Notes: generated by a model not told the origin, from the letters alone. Positions 6,373-15,722 are shown, counted from the first letter of the stretch. The stretch: DNA of 16,015 nt from an uncultured Gammaproteobacteria bacterium (GCA_913041025.1 CAJWGQ010000049.1:1-16015), one strand, 5' to 3'. Numbers and translations are program-made.

Positions 6373-8808
6373 TCACGCCTTCAGCCGTGTCTGCTTTGGA
6401 TCGTAAAAAGCGTTGAGTCTGACACTAACCGGGTACCTGGTCGTAGCGACCTCGACTTCGAACTCGCCGTTACGGATCCATTCGGCATCTATGCCTTGTT
6501 CATCTGACAGATCAGCCATCGCGAGACTCTTTTTAACTCGATGCCCCCAAGCCGCCGAGGTGGTCAATCCGACAAGTTGGCCATTTCTGTACACAGGTTC
6601 GTCATGAATCATAAAGGGTGCACCGTCTCCCTCTATGGCCAGGTTAACAAGTCTACGAGGTTTTGAGCTAGGCATTTTTTGTAAGGCCTCTCGCCCCAAA
6701 AAATCTCCAGAATCCATGTTAACAACAAAGGACAGACCCGCCGAATAGGGGTCTATGTGATCGTGAATGTCATGTCCCCAATGACGATAACCCTTTTCCA
6801 TACGGCAGGCGTTCATCGCGTGAAAACCAGCCAATCCAACTTCGATTTCGGTCCCAGACTGACTAATCAAATCGAATAATCCGCTCATCTGCTGCCTATC
6901 CACATAGAGTTCATAGCCTAGCTCGCCTACATAACTCAAACGATTTGCCCGAACCCCAATCCCTGAGACCTCGATGAGTGCAGAGGAGTAATAACCTAAG
7001 CAATGCATTGAGTCCGAACTTTTCATTAAGCTCGCCAAGAGATCTCTTGAACTTGGCCCCATCACACCGAGTATACCTAGGTCGTCGTCACGGTTTAGTT
7101 GACAATCAAAGTGTTTTGAATGGTGCTTCATCCAGTAAAAGTCTTTTCCCGAGGAAGCGCAGGCCCCAACAACCATGAATTCTTCAGAGGACAGACGGGT
7201 GATTGTCACGTCTGATTCGATGCCCCCTGATTCATTTAGCCATTGCGTGTAGACAATCTCACCGACTCCAACATCAACTTGGTTTGCCGAGAGGTAATTG
7301 AGGAAGTCCATCGCCTGGGGTCCAACCACTTTAAATACCGGGTAACTCGACTGATCGAACAACGCCACGCTGTTTTGGACAAACTCGCACTCTCTTTGGC
7401 ACGCTTCAAACCAGTTAGGCTTTCCGTAGGTATGCCTGTACTTACTTTCTCCTGCAAAGGCATACCAGTTGGGTCGCTCAAAACCCGCGACCTCGCCCAT
7501 AACCGCTCCACAATCAACCAATTTGTGATGTAAAGGACTCAAAAACACATTCCTCGCGGTTGCGTACTGCCGGTGTGGCCAGTGCATATCGTATAAAAGG
7601 CCCAGGGTCTCGGTGGTCCTTGATTTCAAAAACTCTTCGTCCGATTGGTAACTGAAGGTTCTCCTGATATCGACATCCCAGAGATCCATCGGCGGCCTAC
7701 CTCGACTAATCCATTCGGCTAGGACCTTCCCTGCACCGCCCGCAGACTGAATCCCGATCGAGTTAAATCCACAAGCCACAAACAGACTAGCCACCTCAGG
7801 AGTTTCCCCGAGGAGGTAACGATCATCAGGAGTAAAACTCTCGGGTCCATTGAAGAACAGCTGAATTCCTGCTGACTCAAGACCCGGATACCTCGCCATC
7901 GCCGTCTCGAGAAGCGGCTCCAAGTGCGCAAAATCGACTGGCAAGCTTTCGAAGGCAAAACTGGTAGGAATACCCTCGGATCCCCAGGGCTTGGCAGTTA
8001 ATTCAAAAAACCCAAGAAGCAGCTTACCGGCATCATACTTGTAATAAGCCTGCTCGCTGGGCAGGCGCAAAGTCGGTCGCATTTTATCAAAGCCATCGAT
8101 TGATTCAGTCACCACATAGAAGTGCTCAGCCGCATGCAGAGGTATCGAGACCCCATGTTGTGATGCAAAGTCGCGCGACCACATACCACCTGCCAAAACC
8201 ACGTGACTCGAATTCACCCTATGACCTTCAGCTAATTCGACACCGACAGCTCTACCGTTCTCTACTAACAACTTGGCGACACGGCAATGTTCTTCAATAC
8301 GGACGCCTAGTCGGCTGGCCCCTCGAGCCAGAGCCTGAGTGGTATCGACCGGATTTGTTTGACCGTCCCCAGGCAGGAAGACACCGCCGAGCACATCATC
8401 GACCTGAATCTCGGGCCAATAATCAGCCACAAAGTCACCTTTAATCAATTCGCACTCAACACCAAAGGCGCGCGCCATGGTCGCCTGACGCTTGAGCTCC
8501 TCCAAACGCTCGACATCCATGGCTAAAGTAAACGAGCCAGTCCTTTGATAGCCTGTCTCCAAGCCAGTCTCAACAGACAGGGATTGAAAAAGCTCAGTCG
8601 TATATTGAGCGAGCCTGGTCATATTTTGCGAGGCTCGTAATTGACCGACTAGCCCGGCTGCGTGCCAGGTTGTTCCGGAGGTCAGCTGATTCTGCTCAAG
8701 CAACAACACATCAGTGATGCCCATATGAGCCAGGTGATACGCGATAGAACAACCGACGATTCCTCCACCAATTATAATCACCTCTGCATTGTTGGGTATT
8801 TTAGATAT
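6373..8808 (-). CDS. Dimethylglycine/sarcosine dehydrogenase-like FAD-GcvT protein
   Basis: A long flavoprotein: DAO domain with GGGIVG, middle domain, then aminomethyltransferase-like GCV_T and C-terminal domains. Positions follow a GTG at 8781 (802 residues). [10 protein letters not shown] at 35-43 has His40 where family members attach FAD covalently. FERPNW (434-439), ALFDQSSY (473-480), SGGIESD with Asp524 at the folate-associated position, and the [13 protein letters not shown] motif all support a dimethylglycine or sarcosine dehydrogenase-like enzyme, which oxidatively removes N-methyl groups and passes the carbon to tetrahydrofolate. GTG at 8781 would cut the usual N-terminus. Upstream the frame reads SKIPNNAEV from an ATA at 8808, preceded by GGTGATC at 8813-8819, so an ATA start is proposed. 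Operon with the DauA-like gene. Confidence 0.87.
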   Translation of the reverse strand: MSKIPNNAEVIIIGGGIVGCSIAYHLAHMGITDVLLLEQNQLTSGTTWHAAGLVGQLRASQNMTRLAQYTTELFQSLSVETGLETGYQRTGSFTLAMDVERLEELKRQATMARAFGVECELIKGDFVADYWPEIQVDDVLGGVFLPGDGQTNPVDTTQALARGASRLGVRIEEHCRVAKLLVENGRAVGVELAEGHRVNSSHVVLAGGMWSRDFASQHGVSIPLHAAEHFYVVTESIDGFDKMRPTLRLPSEQAYYKYDAGKLLLGFFELTAKPWGSEGIPTSFAFESLPVDFAHLEPLLETAMARYPGLESAGIQLFFNGPESFTPDDRYLLGETPEVASLFVACGFNSIGIQSAGGAGKVLAEWISRGRPPMDLWDVDIRRTFSYQSDEEFLKSRTTETLGLLYDMHWPHRQYATARNVFLSPLHHKLVDCGAVMGEVAGFERPNWYAFAGESKYRHTYGKPNWFEACQRECEFVQNSVALFDQSSYPVFKVVGPQAMDFLNYLSANQVDVGVGEIVYTQWLNESGGIESDVTITRLSSEEFMVVGACASSGKDFYWMKHHSKHFDCQLNRDDDLGILGVMGPSSRDLLASLMKSSDSMHCLGYYSSALIEVSGIGVRANRLSYVGELGYELYVDRQQMSGLFDLISQSGTEIEVGLAGFHAMNACRMEKGYRHWGHDIHDHIDPYSAGLSFVVNMDSGDFLGREALQKMPSSKPRRLVNLAIEGDGAPFMIHDEPVYRNGQLVGLTTSAAWGHRVKKSLAMADLSDEQGIDAEWIRNGEFEVEVATTRYPVSVRLNAFYDPKQTRLKA

Positions 8809-8944
8809 TACTGATCACCCGAAATTGACGACATCAGAATAGCCCAGCACCAAATTAGATGACAGCTCAAAACCACAACCCCGCTAATTCAAAAAAGCCA
8901 GACAACACGTTAAAGTCCAGTCATACATTTTTAAGAGGTTCCAG

Positions 8945-10750
8945 ATGTCGTCAGGTAACGGTTCTAACCAAGAGAGCAGCAAAAAGCGATGCGTTGTCAT
9001 CATGTACGATACTCTGTGCCGTCACTTTATGCCGTCCTATGGCAACGAGTGGATCAAAGCCCCAAACTTTGAGCGCCTAGCAAAGCGAACCACTCAGTTT
9101 CAGAATTTCTATGTGGGCTCGATGCCGTGCATGCCAGCTCGAAGGGAAATGCACACAGGAAGATACAACTTCTTGCACCGCTCCTGGGGCCCATTGGAAC
9201 CCTTCGACGATTCGATGCCCGCAATTTTAGACCAGCATGGCGTTCACTCACATAAGGTGACCGACCACCATCACTACTGGGAAGACGGCGGGGCCACTTA
9301 CCATCAACGGTATACGACATTTGATTTGGTGCGTGGACAGGAAGGCGACAAATGGATAGGTGATGTTGAAAAACTCAGAGATCCCGGGTACGGATCTGAC
9401 AGGTGGCCGGAGCATCAACGCCTACCCTTTCAAAAACAAGATAACATTAACCGAGAACATATGGATCGGACTGAGCTCCAGCCACAATACAAAACCTTTA
9501 GCCTCGGTTTAGATTTCATCGAGAGAAATATAGAAGCAGACCGATGGTATCTCCAGATAGAAACCTTTGACCCGCACGAACCATTTTTCACACACAAAGA
9601 ATTCCAGGAACTCTATCCTCACGAGTACGATGGCCCTGAATTCGATTGGCCACCCTACCGGGAGGTCCGAGAGGACGAGCAAACCGTAGAACATATTCGA
9701 TTTATGTATGCGTCGCTCGTGAGTTTTTGCGATCAACAGCTGGGACGGGTGTTGGATCTTTTCGACCAACACAACCTCTGGGAAGACACGATGCTTCTGG
9801 TGAACACCGATCACGGATTTCTAATGGGAGAACATGACTGGTGGGCAAAGGTAGTCACCCCCTTTTTTCAGGAAATAGCGCACATCCCTTTTTGGGCCTA
9901 CGACCCAAGGCTACCGCAGTCTGTTAATCAATCCAGAGAGTCGCTCGCGCAGACGATAGATCTTGCGCCCACCATACTCGACTATTTTGGTATCGAGATC
10001 CCTGTCGACGCTCAAGGTGGAACCCTTTCAGATCGTATTACCAAAGACCAGCCTTTCCGGGAGGCCGCGCTCTACGGCGTTATGGGAGGCCAGGTCAACG
10101 TAACAGATGGTCGATACGTCTACATGAGAGGGCACGTCACCGAAGACAACACACCGCTTTACGATTACACATTGATGCCCACGCACATGCGAAGCTTATT
10201 CGCCCCAAGAGAGCTTCAGCAATGGGATAAATTTTCAGGCTTCTCTTTTCTCAAAGGCTGCGGTGTCATGAAAATACCCACGAGAACGCCAAAAGTTAAT
10301 TTGAGCGATGACAATCCATTCGGAAGGGGTAAACGTGCAACACTCCTCTTTGATGTTCAGGCAGATCCAGGACAAACGACGCCATTGGATGATCCAGAGA
10401 TCGAATCATCGATGATCGAATTAATGATTCGAGAAATGGCCCGTAATGAATGCCCAGAAGAACAGTATGAGCGTCTTGGCTTACCCCAGCCAAAGCGCAT
10501 AGGGAATGGACACTCTGATGATGTCTTAGAAATGCCTAGCCAGGAAGAAATTAGTAGAGCGTGTATTCTTCAAACCCCGGCCGGCAAAGCTTCGAAAGAA
10601 CATGCGGGTAACGGCTTTCCTAAAATGCCCTTTCAAAAAATAGGCTGGGAAGCCGAAACAACGGTCTCAGGAGTGAGTTTTCCAGATAACCTTCGGCTAA
10701 GGCCAGGATACGCCTTCAGTCAAAGGGAAAAAGCGCCGTCAGAAACTTGA
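8945..10750 (+). CDS. Cys-type sulfatase
   Basis: A 601-residue sulfatase. GSMPCMPARREMHTGR at 58-73 carries the CxPxR motif (Cys62, Pro64, Arg66), in which Cys becomes the catalytic formylglycine. Further family features are MYDTLCR at 20-26, the HSHKVTDHHHYWEDGG block at 101-116, ETFDPHEPF at 206-214 with His211, VNTDHGFLMGEH at 286-297 with Asp289, His290 and His297. No signal peptide is visible, so it is probably cytosolic. The C-terminal 100 residues after the sulfatase core have no family I recognise. AAGAGG lies six bases before the ATG. It is divergent from the DMGDH-like gene and convergent with the beta-lactamase-family gene. The sulfate ester substrate is unknown. No formylglycine-generating enzyme is in the window. 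Confidence 0.9.
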   Translation: MSSGNGSNQESSKKRCVVIMYDTLCRHFMPSYGNEWIKAPNFERLAKRTTQFQNFYVGSMPCMPARREMHTGRYNFLHRSWGPLEPFDDSMPAILDQHGVHSHKVTDHHHYWEDGGATYHQRYTTFDLVRGQEGDKWIGDVEKLRDPGYGSDRWPEHQRLPFQKQDNINREHMDRTELQPQYKTFSLGLDFIERNIEADRWYLQIETFDPHEPFFTHKEFQELYPHEYDGPEFDWPPYREVREDEQTVEHIRFMYASLVSFCDQQLGRVLDLFDQHNLWEDTMLLVNTDHGFLMGEHDWWAKVVTPFFQEIAHIPFWAYDPRLPQSVNQSRESLAQTIDLAPTILDYFGIEIPVDAQGGTLSDRITKDQPFREAALYGVMGGQVNVTDGRYVYMRGHVTEDNTPLYDYTLMPTHMRSLFAPRELQQWDKFSGFSFLKGCGVMKIPTRTPKVNLSDDNPFGRGKRATLLFDVQADPGQTTPLDDPEIESSMIELMIREMARNECPEEQYERLGLPQPKRIGNGHSDDVLEMPSQEEISRACILQTPAGKASKEHAGNGFPKMPFQKIGWEAETTVSGVSFPDNLRLRPGYAFSQREKAPSET

Positions 10751-10769
10751 TCCTGCGACGCCGCCTTTT
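10733..10769. terminator. Bidirectional terminator candidate between sulfatase and serine hydrolase
   Basis: GCGCCGTC at 10733-10740 pairs with GACGCCGC at 10757-10764 with one mismatch around a 16-base loop; CTTTT follows on the plus strand and AAAAA precedes it, giving T runs on both strands. The stem starts inside the sulfatase end, and the hydrolase stop is at 10783. Confidence 0.45.
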
Positions 10770-10782
10770 ATTTACAGAATAC

Positions 10783-12129
10783 CTACTGGACCAGCGCCTG
10801 ATAGGCTAGCACCTTGAAATCGCCTGCTAAGCGCGTTCGGTGCGGTATGCTCTGGACCATAAAGATACCAATCAATTGCTCTTGCGGGTCGATCCAAAAG
10901 CGAGTGCCTGCGGCGCCGCCCCAATTATACTCTCCCGCCGAACTGACCTCGCCGACTTCTCCAGGATCTAGCACCAGACCGAAGCCCAGCCCGAAACCAG
11001 ATCCGCGCCGACCAAAACCCATTGGGACATTACCCAGATGATTAGTCGTCATGAGTTCAATTGTCTTCGGAGACAACAAGCGCACTCCGTCCAGCTCTCC
11101 TCCGTTTAGCATCATCTGCGAAAAACGCAGGTAATCCCTCGCAGTCGATACGAGACCCCCGCCGCCACTTTCAAAGTTGCCTCCATTAATAAACCGATCG
11201 TTTACCGCAGGGTTCGCCACCTCAACTCCCTGGCCCGTCGCCGCAGCGAAGAAGCTTCCAGGCTTGATGCCTTTGGGCTGATATATCTGAGTTAGCCGGT
11301 CTTTATTGTCTGAGGTCACCTGAAAGTCGGTGTCAGTCATATCCAGGGGTGCGAATATTCTTTGCTTCAAGAAATCGCCGAAGCTCATACCTGACAGCGC
11401 TTCAACCAGGCGCCCTTGGACATCGACGCTGACGCTGTAATGCCACTGCTTTCCGGGATCGTATTGCAGAGGTAGCTTGCCGAGCACCGTGGTGAATTGT
11501 TTAAGGGTCATCTCGTTGCCAAGCAGTCCCGCCTTACGATAAAGCTGATCAACCTCGGTATTACCAAAAATCCCATAAGTCATGCCAGCCGTGTGTCTGA
11601 GCAAATCTCTGACTGTCGGCTGTCGAGTCGGCTTACGGGTTTGCCCGACCAATGATTCGTCACCAGTGCCTATCGTCCGGCTGGTGGTTCCGTCAGAGAC
11701 CATATTAGTCCCCGCGGTCGATAAGGCGACTTCAAGATTCGCCATTTCAGGCAGGTATCTCGCGATCGGGTCGTTCAAGCGATATTTACCTTCTTCATAA
11801 AGCACCATCAGCGCGACAGCCGTAATCGGCTTGGTCATCGAGTAAATCCGATAAATCGCGTCGTTCTCCATCGCTCTTCCAGCCTCGCGATCAGCAAAAC
11901 CATAGGTCTGCTGATAGATAATCCTTCCGTTACGGGCAATGAGGCCCATGCCGCCGGCCATCGTCCCGTCCTCCACTTTTTCGTTCATGTGTTCGGTAAT
12001 TTTTTTTAAGCGTTCGGAGGAAAATCCCTGTCGCTCTGGTTTACTCAGTGGAATTTCTTTCGCGACTAGCGAAAGACAAATCAGCATTGCGACTAACGCG
12101 CATGACAATTGACTCAATACTCTGCTCAT
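10783..12129 (-). CDS. Serine hydrolase of the beta-lactamase / esterase EstB family
   Basis: A 448-residue protein with a hydrophobic N-terminus (LSCALVAMLICLSLVA, residues 8-23), probably a signal peptide or anchor. SMTK at 97-100 is the SxxK nucleophile motif of class C beta-lactamases and their esterase relatives, WHYSVSVD has a Tyr at the usual YxN position (here YSV), and GGGGLVSTARDYLRFSQMML and NWGGAAGTRFWIDP correspond to the conserved C-terminal half; the GTR replaces the KTG box. These features fit the EstB-type esterase or peptidase-like group more than a resistance enzyme. A longer reading from GTG at 12195 is possible, but the ATG at 12129 has GGGGAG nearby and is followed directly by the signal-like segment. 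Likely in the periplasm; the substrate is unknown. Confidence 0.87.
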   Translation of the reverse strand: MSRVLSQLSCALVAMLICLSLVAKEIPLSKPERQGFSSERLKKITEHMNEKVEDGTMAGGMGLIARNGRIIYQQTYGFADREAGRAMENDAIYRIYSMTKPITAVALMVLYEEGKYRLNDPIARYLPEMANLEVALSTAGTNMVSDGTTSRTIGTGDESLVGQTRKPTRQPTVRDLLRHTAGMTYGIFGNTEVDQLYRKAGLLGNEMTLKQFTTVLGKLPLQYDPGKQWHYSVSVDVQGRLVEALSGMSFGDFLKQRIFAPLDMTDTDFQVTSDNKDRLTQIYQPKGIKPGSFFAAATGQGVEVANPAVNDRFINGGNFESGGGGLVSTARDYLRFSQMMLNGGELDGVRLLSPKTIELMTTNHLGNVPMGFGRRGSGFGLGFGLVLDPGEVGEVSSAGEYNWGGAAGTRFWIDPQEQLIGIFMVQSIPHRTRLAGDFKVLAYQALVQ

Positions 12130-12304
12130 AATGCTCCCCAAAATTTTGTCCACGCCCTCGGATCTACAAGAGGACCCTTCCGAGCATGCTATCACATCGC
12201 TCGATCCCCCCTCCCGCTGACAATCAGAACGGTTACTGTTATTGGCAGATTCCTACAAAGCCTCGATAAAGAGTGCATCTAACTCAGAATAAAACGGAAA
12301 AATC

Positions 12305-13672
12305 ATGTATCCGGGAAGCTGTTACTGCGGCCAGGTGAAGTATCAAATCGACGATCCAATCGACAAAGTCCTTGCAGGAAGAATTCAATACAGTATGTTC
12401 AACGCTTCATCGGAGAGATCACAGGAGTTGAAATTGGGAGGTCCTCTAAGCGGCTACAAAGTCCTTGAACTTACTACAACGGTATCGGGCCCCATGACGG
12501 GTATGGTTCTATCTGACCAGGGCGCCGAGATCATCAAAGTTGAACCACCTCTTCTAGGCGACATGGCACGATACCTTGGCAGTAAACGCGAAGGGCTCAG
12601 CGCAATATTCGCGGTATTGAACCGAAACAAGCGCTCGATCGTCTTGGACCTTAAGGAACAGAAGGACCTCGATATCTTTAAGACGATGGTCAAAGAGGCC
12701 GACGTTCTGCTGGAAAACTATCGCCCGGGTATCGTGAAAAAGTTAGGCATCGACTACGAGTCGCTCAAAGCAATCAACCCTTCGTTGATCTATACTTCTA
12801 TATCGGGCTACGGCCAAGACGGGCCCTATAAAAACCGCAAGGTCTACGACCCGCTCATCCAGGCGACCGCAGGGGTTTCGGAGACCCAGGGCGCGGCAGC
12901 CAGAGGCGAGCCACGCAATATGGCCAGCATCATATTTGACAAGGTGACCGCCCTCACCACCGCTCAGGCGATCACCGCCGCACTCCTAGAAAGAGTCTCC
13001 ACCGGAGAGGGCAAGTATCTATCCGTCTCTATGCTCGATGCTGCGCTCTACTACTCCTGGCCAGACATCATGTGGTCCAGAACGCTGCTAGCTGACGATG
13101 TCGAACCAACGCCTCCGATCGAACATTTCTTCCAGGTCTATAAAGCAAAAGACAAATTCGTGACAGCCGTGCTGCAGCGAGACGAGGACCTCGAGGTCTT
13201 TTGCATTTGGTTAGGGTCGGAGCTCCACAAGGATCCGCGATTTCTAACTTTTGCGGATCGAGTTGAAAATGCCGACTCATTCAAGCAAGAAATTGAGAAA
13301 CTCATCGCAAACTTAGACGCGGAAGAAATCGCGAATAATCTCGATGCCTTCAACATTCCTGTCGCCGTGGTCAACCTGCGTGATGAAGTTCATCTAGACC
13401 CTCAGGTCCAGCATAACGAAAGCCTGATTGAAGCCGAACACCCAGTACTTGGTAAAATGCGTTATCCAAAACCGCCAGTGAATTTTGGAGCGTCAGCCCC
13501 CTTCCCAGCGCGGCACGCTCCATTTCTGGGTGACCACACTCGCGAGATCCTGTCTGAGCTTGGTGTTGATGAAGACAACATCCAGCGGTTGGAACTCCGG
13601 GACGCACAGGACAGGGAGACTGTCGCGGCGATGCAGGCAGAACAACAACGTCTGGCAGAGGCTCAGGACTGA
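12305..13672 (+). CDS. CaiB-family (class III) CoA-transferase with GFA-like N-terminal stub
   Basis: A 455-residue protein. From about residue 46 it is a class III CoA-transferase: GPLSGYKVLEL, GAEIIKVEPP (74-82), LNRNKRSIVLDL, LLENYRPG and VYDPLIQATAGVS with Asp182, aligned with the catalytic Asp of formyl-CoA transferase. The C-terminal part FGASAPFP...LGDHT fits too. Such enzymes move CoA from an acyl-CoA to a carboxylic acid. Residues 1-22 read MYPGSCYCGQVKYQIDDPID, which is the start of the GFA (CENP-V) zinc fold, but the later Cys pairs are missing. Residues 23-45 are linker. ATG at 12305 has a weak GGA, and an internal ATG at 12395 has AGGAA 14 bases away, so the start is uncertain. 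Divergent from the hydrolase, upstream of the PhyH genes by about 200 bases. Confidence 0.88.
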   Translation: MYPGSCYCGQVKYQIDDPIDKVLAGRIQYSMFNASSERSQELKLGGPLSGYKVLELTTTVSGPMTGMVLSDQGAEIIKVEPPLLGDMARYLGSKREGLSAIFAVLNRNKRSIVLDLKEQKDLDIFKTMVKEADVLLENYRPGIVKKLGIDYESLKAINPSLIYTSISGYGQDGPYKNRKVYDPLIQATAGVSETQGAAARGEPRNMASIIFDKVTALTTAQAITAALLERVSTGEGKYLSVSMLDAALYYSWPDIMWSRTLLADDVEPTPPIEHFFQVYKAKDKFVTAVLQRDEDLEVFCIWLGSELHKDPRFLTFADRVENADSFKQEIEKLIANLDAEEIANNLDAFNIPVAVVNLRDEVHLDPQVQHNESLIEAEHPVLGKMRYPKPPVNFGASAPFPARHAPFLGDHTREILSELGVDEDNIQRLELRDAQDRETVAAMQAEQQRLAEAQD

Positions 13673-13724
13673 ATTCGAAACCGAAATAGAAATTCTTCCG
13701 TTTCTTCCCTAGAGAGGGTCGCCT

Positions 13725-13820
13725 ATGTCTTCCAGGGCAATCCGAAAGAGAGTTGGGCTAATTCATTTTGGACGAGCAAGTAGTCAGTTTAGCCTTATAA
13801 AACTGGGTGATATTTTATAA
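13725..13820 (+). CDS. Possible small ORF of 31 residues
   Basis: ATG at 13725 opens a 31-codon frame ending with TAA at 13818-13820. GAGGG lies six bases upstream of the start, better spaced than many real genes here. The peptide is basic (MSSRAIRKRV at the start) and hydrophobic later. Its stop overlaps the TATAAT candidate at 13816-13821. It has no family I recognise, and it may be chance, so confidence is low. Confidence 0.2.
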   Translation: MSSRAIRKRVGLIHFGRASSQFSLIKLGDIL

Positions 13821-13836
13821 TCTGAGCTTGTATAGT
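13816..13836 (+). promoter_or_regulatory. -10-like sequences before PhyH at 13875
   Basis: TATAAT at 13816-13821 and TATAGT at 13831-13836 both resemble sigma-70 -10 boxes, 39-54 bases before the ATG. No convincing -35 hexamer was found for either, so this rests on the -10 alone. The rest of the gap from 13673 holds the small ORF and nothing else evident. Confidence 0.3.
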
Positions 13837-13874
13837 GTAATTTGTTAATAATTAGAAACTGCTTGGAGTGTCGA

Positions 13875-14714
13875 ATGAGCCCATTACTCACGCAGCAACA
13901 AAAACTCGATTTTGATCAAGATGGCATCGTAAAACTGCCAAACGCCATTGACGAAGACCTACTGACCAGGCTCAACGAGTGCTTTGAGTGGTCGATTGCA
14001 AATCCTGGACCCATCGCCGTCGGCAATCCAGCGGGAGAAAACATCCACTTCGTAGACAATGGAAACCCTGACGCCTATCAAATGTACTGTGATCTGGTTC
14101 TCGAGAGTAACTTTGGAGCCATTGCCGCAGAATTGTGGGACTCAGAATATATCGGTTTTTTTGCCGAGGAGATTTTTCTAAAGCAAGGTAAATCTCTGCC
14201 TACCTACTGGCACCAGGATACCGTCTATTCACCCTGGGGCGGAGAGCACTGGGCAAACTTCTGGATACCCCTTGTTGGCATGACCAAGGAACAGTCAATT
14301 CGGATTGTACGCGGCTCGCACAAAGGCGTTATGTACGATGGAACGACTTTTAATCCCAAAGACCCTACAGAGCCCTTGTGGGGAGAAGCCGGTGATTTCC
14401 CAAGGCTTCCGGACATTACAGCCGAGCTCGAGGCTGACCCCTCATCCTGGGATATTGCAGGATTTGACGTTTCCCCAGGGGACATAGTCATATTGCACCC
14501 TCACAGCATCCACGCTGGAGGCAAAAACGACGACACGCTTGCCATTCGGCGTAATTTGGTGCTTCGTTTTTTCGGCGACAAGTCCCACTACAGTGCTCAC
14601 CTACCGGATGCACCGGGCATGTATGAACATAAACCACTGCCTGCAGCTGGAGGTGGTTTTTTGCGGGACGGCGATCCCTATCGACCAGCTTCAATGATTC
14701 AAGTAAGTCCCTAG
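13875..14714 (+). CDS. Phytanoyl-CoA dioxygenase (PhyH) family protein
   Basis: A 279-residue Fe(II)/2-oxoglutarate-dependent dioxygenase of the PhyH superfamily. His113 and Asp115 in TYWHQDTVY form the HxD of the iron triad, and His213 in LHPHSIHAGG is the probable distal His; Arg225 or Arg226 in AIRRNLVLRF probably binds 2-oxoglutarate. The protein length is normal. The frame stays open back to a TTG at 13842, but ATG at 13875 with GGAG six bases upstream is the better start. It differs from the two longer PhyH proteins at 2138 and 14776 and is close to the fragment at the left window edge. It is followed by the next PhyH gene after 61 bases, so the two are likely co-transcribed. The substrate is unknown; the CaiB gene nearby makes a CoA thioester plausible. 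Confidence 0.9.
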   Translation: MSPLLTQQQKLDFDQDGIVKLPNAIDEDLLTRLNECFEWSIANPGPIAVGNPAGENIHFVDNGNPDAYQMYCDLVLESNFGAIAAELWDSEYIGFFAEEIFLKQGKSLPTYWHQDTVYSPWGGEHWANFWIPLVGMTKEQSIRIVRGSHKGVMYDGTTFNPKDPTEPLWGEAGDFPRLPDITAELEADPSSWDIAGFDVSPGDIVILHPHSIHAGGKNDDTLAIRRNLVLRFFGDKSHYSAHLPDAPGMYEHKPLPAAGGGFLRDGDPYRPASMIQVSP

Positions 14715-14775
14715 CCGTCTCAACAAAAGGGAGTTCAACAGTCAGGACGGTACTGCAATTCAGGAGACAAACTCG

Positions 14776-15708
14776 ATGAGCCAAACAATCAAACGTTTCA
14801 CCCGATTCGACAACATGAGCGGCGCCGTCTCTGAAATCCGAAAAAACGGCGTCGTCATCATAGAAAACCTTTTCGAGCCTGACACGATGAATAGGCTCTT
14901 CAACCGATTAAGTCCATCTCTAGATAGCCAAAAACCGGGAGGTGGAGAGTTTTTTGGGCATCGCAAGCGCTCAGTCAACGGAATATTCGGCAGGGGTAGA
15001 GAATTTAGTGAGCACTTGCTTCTGGAAGAGAAACTTCTGGAAATCGCAGACGGCATCTTACTCCCGGACATACCGATGTCGACCTCAGCAAGGGAAAAAA
15101 AACAGAACGAGACTAGTAGCCAGAACTCGATGAGCGACATGATGACGCCAATCAACCCCGCATCAGGGCCAAATTGTCACCACTACAAGATCAACGCGAG
15201 CGTCTGCATACAGGTCTGCGAGGGCGGGGATAATCAGCCTCTACACCGAGATGAATGGCGATACCGACCCTACGTAACAAGAGACCCGGAGGGGCCAGAG
15301 CTGTCAATCGCTTTTATGGTTGCCCTCAGCGATTTCACATCGGAAAACGGTGCCACTAGATTTGTTCCCGGCAGCAACCAATGGGAAGAAGGACGACACC
15401 CTAAAGACTCCGAGATAGTCCAGGCGGTCATGCCAAAAGGTTCAGTCGCCGTGTGGCTCGGCAGCGTCTACCACGGATTAGGGATCAACGAGATTCCGGA
15501 AGCACGCAACGGACTTATTTTTTCTTATGTATTGGATCACCTCGCTCAGGAAGAGAATCAGTTTACGGCGATTCCTAGGGACTTCGTCGAGCAACTCCCA
15601 AAACGCGCGCAGCAGATTATCGGCTACCACTCAAGTGCCGGCGTTAACTTTATCGACGGCCTGGAAGACGGTCACGCTCTTGGAAAACAACCTGAATATA
15701 GCAACTAG
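14776..15708 (+). CDS. Phytanoyl-CoA dioxygenase (PhyH) family protein
   Basis: A 310-residue PhyH-superfamily dioxygenase. PNCHHYK (132-138), LHRDEW with His157 and Asp159 as the HxD, SDFTSENGATRFVPGSNQW (185-203), MPKGSVAVWL (219-228), and His233 in VYHGL as distal ligand are visible; Arg244 may bind 2-oxoglutarate. AGGAG at 14762-14766 lies nine bases before the ATG. It is a clear paralogue of the 2138 gene, including the QEENQF and AQQIIGY C-terminal blocks. It is 61 bases downstream of the other PhyH and only 14 bases upstream of the SDR at 15723, so the three look like one transcript. The substrate is unknown, but the adjacent SDR could oxidise a hydroxylated product. Confidence 0.9.
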   Translation: MSQTIKRFTRFDNMSGAVSEIRKNGVVIIENLFEPDTMNRLFNRLSPSLDSQKPGGGEFFGHRKRSVNGIFGRGREFSEHLLLEEKLLEIADGILLPDIPMSTSAREKKQNETSSQNSMSDMMTPINPASGPNCHHYKINASVCIQVCEGGDNQPLHRDEWRYRPYVTRDPEGPELSIAFMVALSDFTSENGATRFVPGSNQWEEGRHPKDSEIVQAVMPKGSVAVWLGSVYHGLGINEIPEARNGLIFSYVLDHLAQEENQFTAIPRDFVEQLPKRAQQIIGYHSSAGVNFIDGLEDGHALGKQPEYSN

Positions 15709-15722
15709 AGAGGACTTATAAC

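Noticed and set aside
8859..9080. Plus-strand ORF upstream of and overlapping the sulfatase
   Set aside because: Out of frame with the sulfatase, no family character; the sulfatase ATG at 8945 has its own ribosome site.
10783..12129. Antibiotic-resistance beta-lactamase
   Set aside because: The SxxK motif fits the wider serine hydrolase family, while the YxN and KTG boxes differ from class C enzymes.
13829..13841. TTGTATAGTGTAA as a second copy of the GntR-like operator
   Set aside because: Only the TTGTATA half matches the palindrome at 1967; it is better read as a -10-like sequence.
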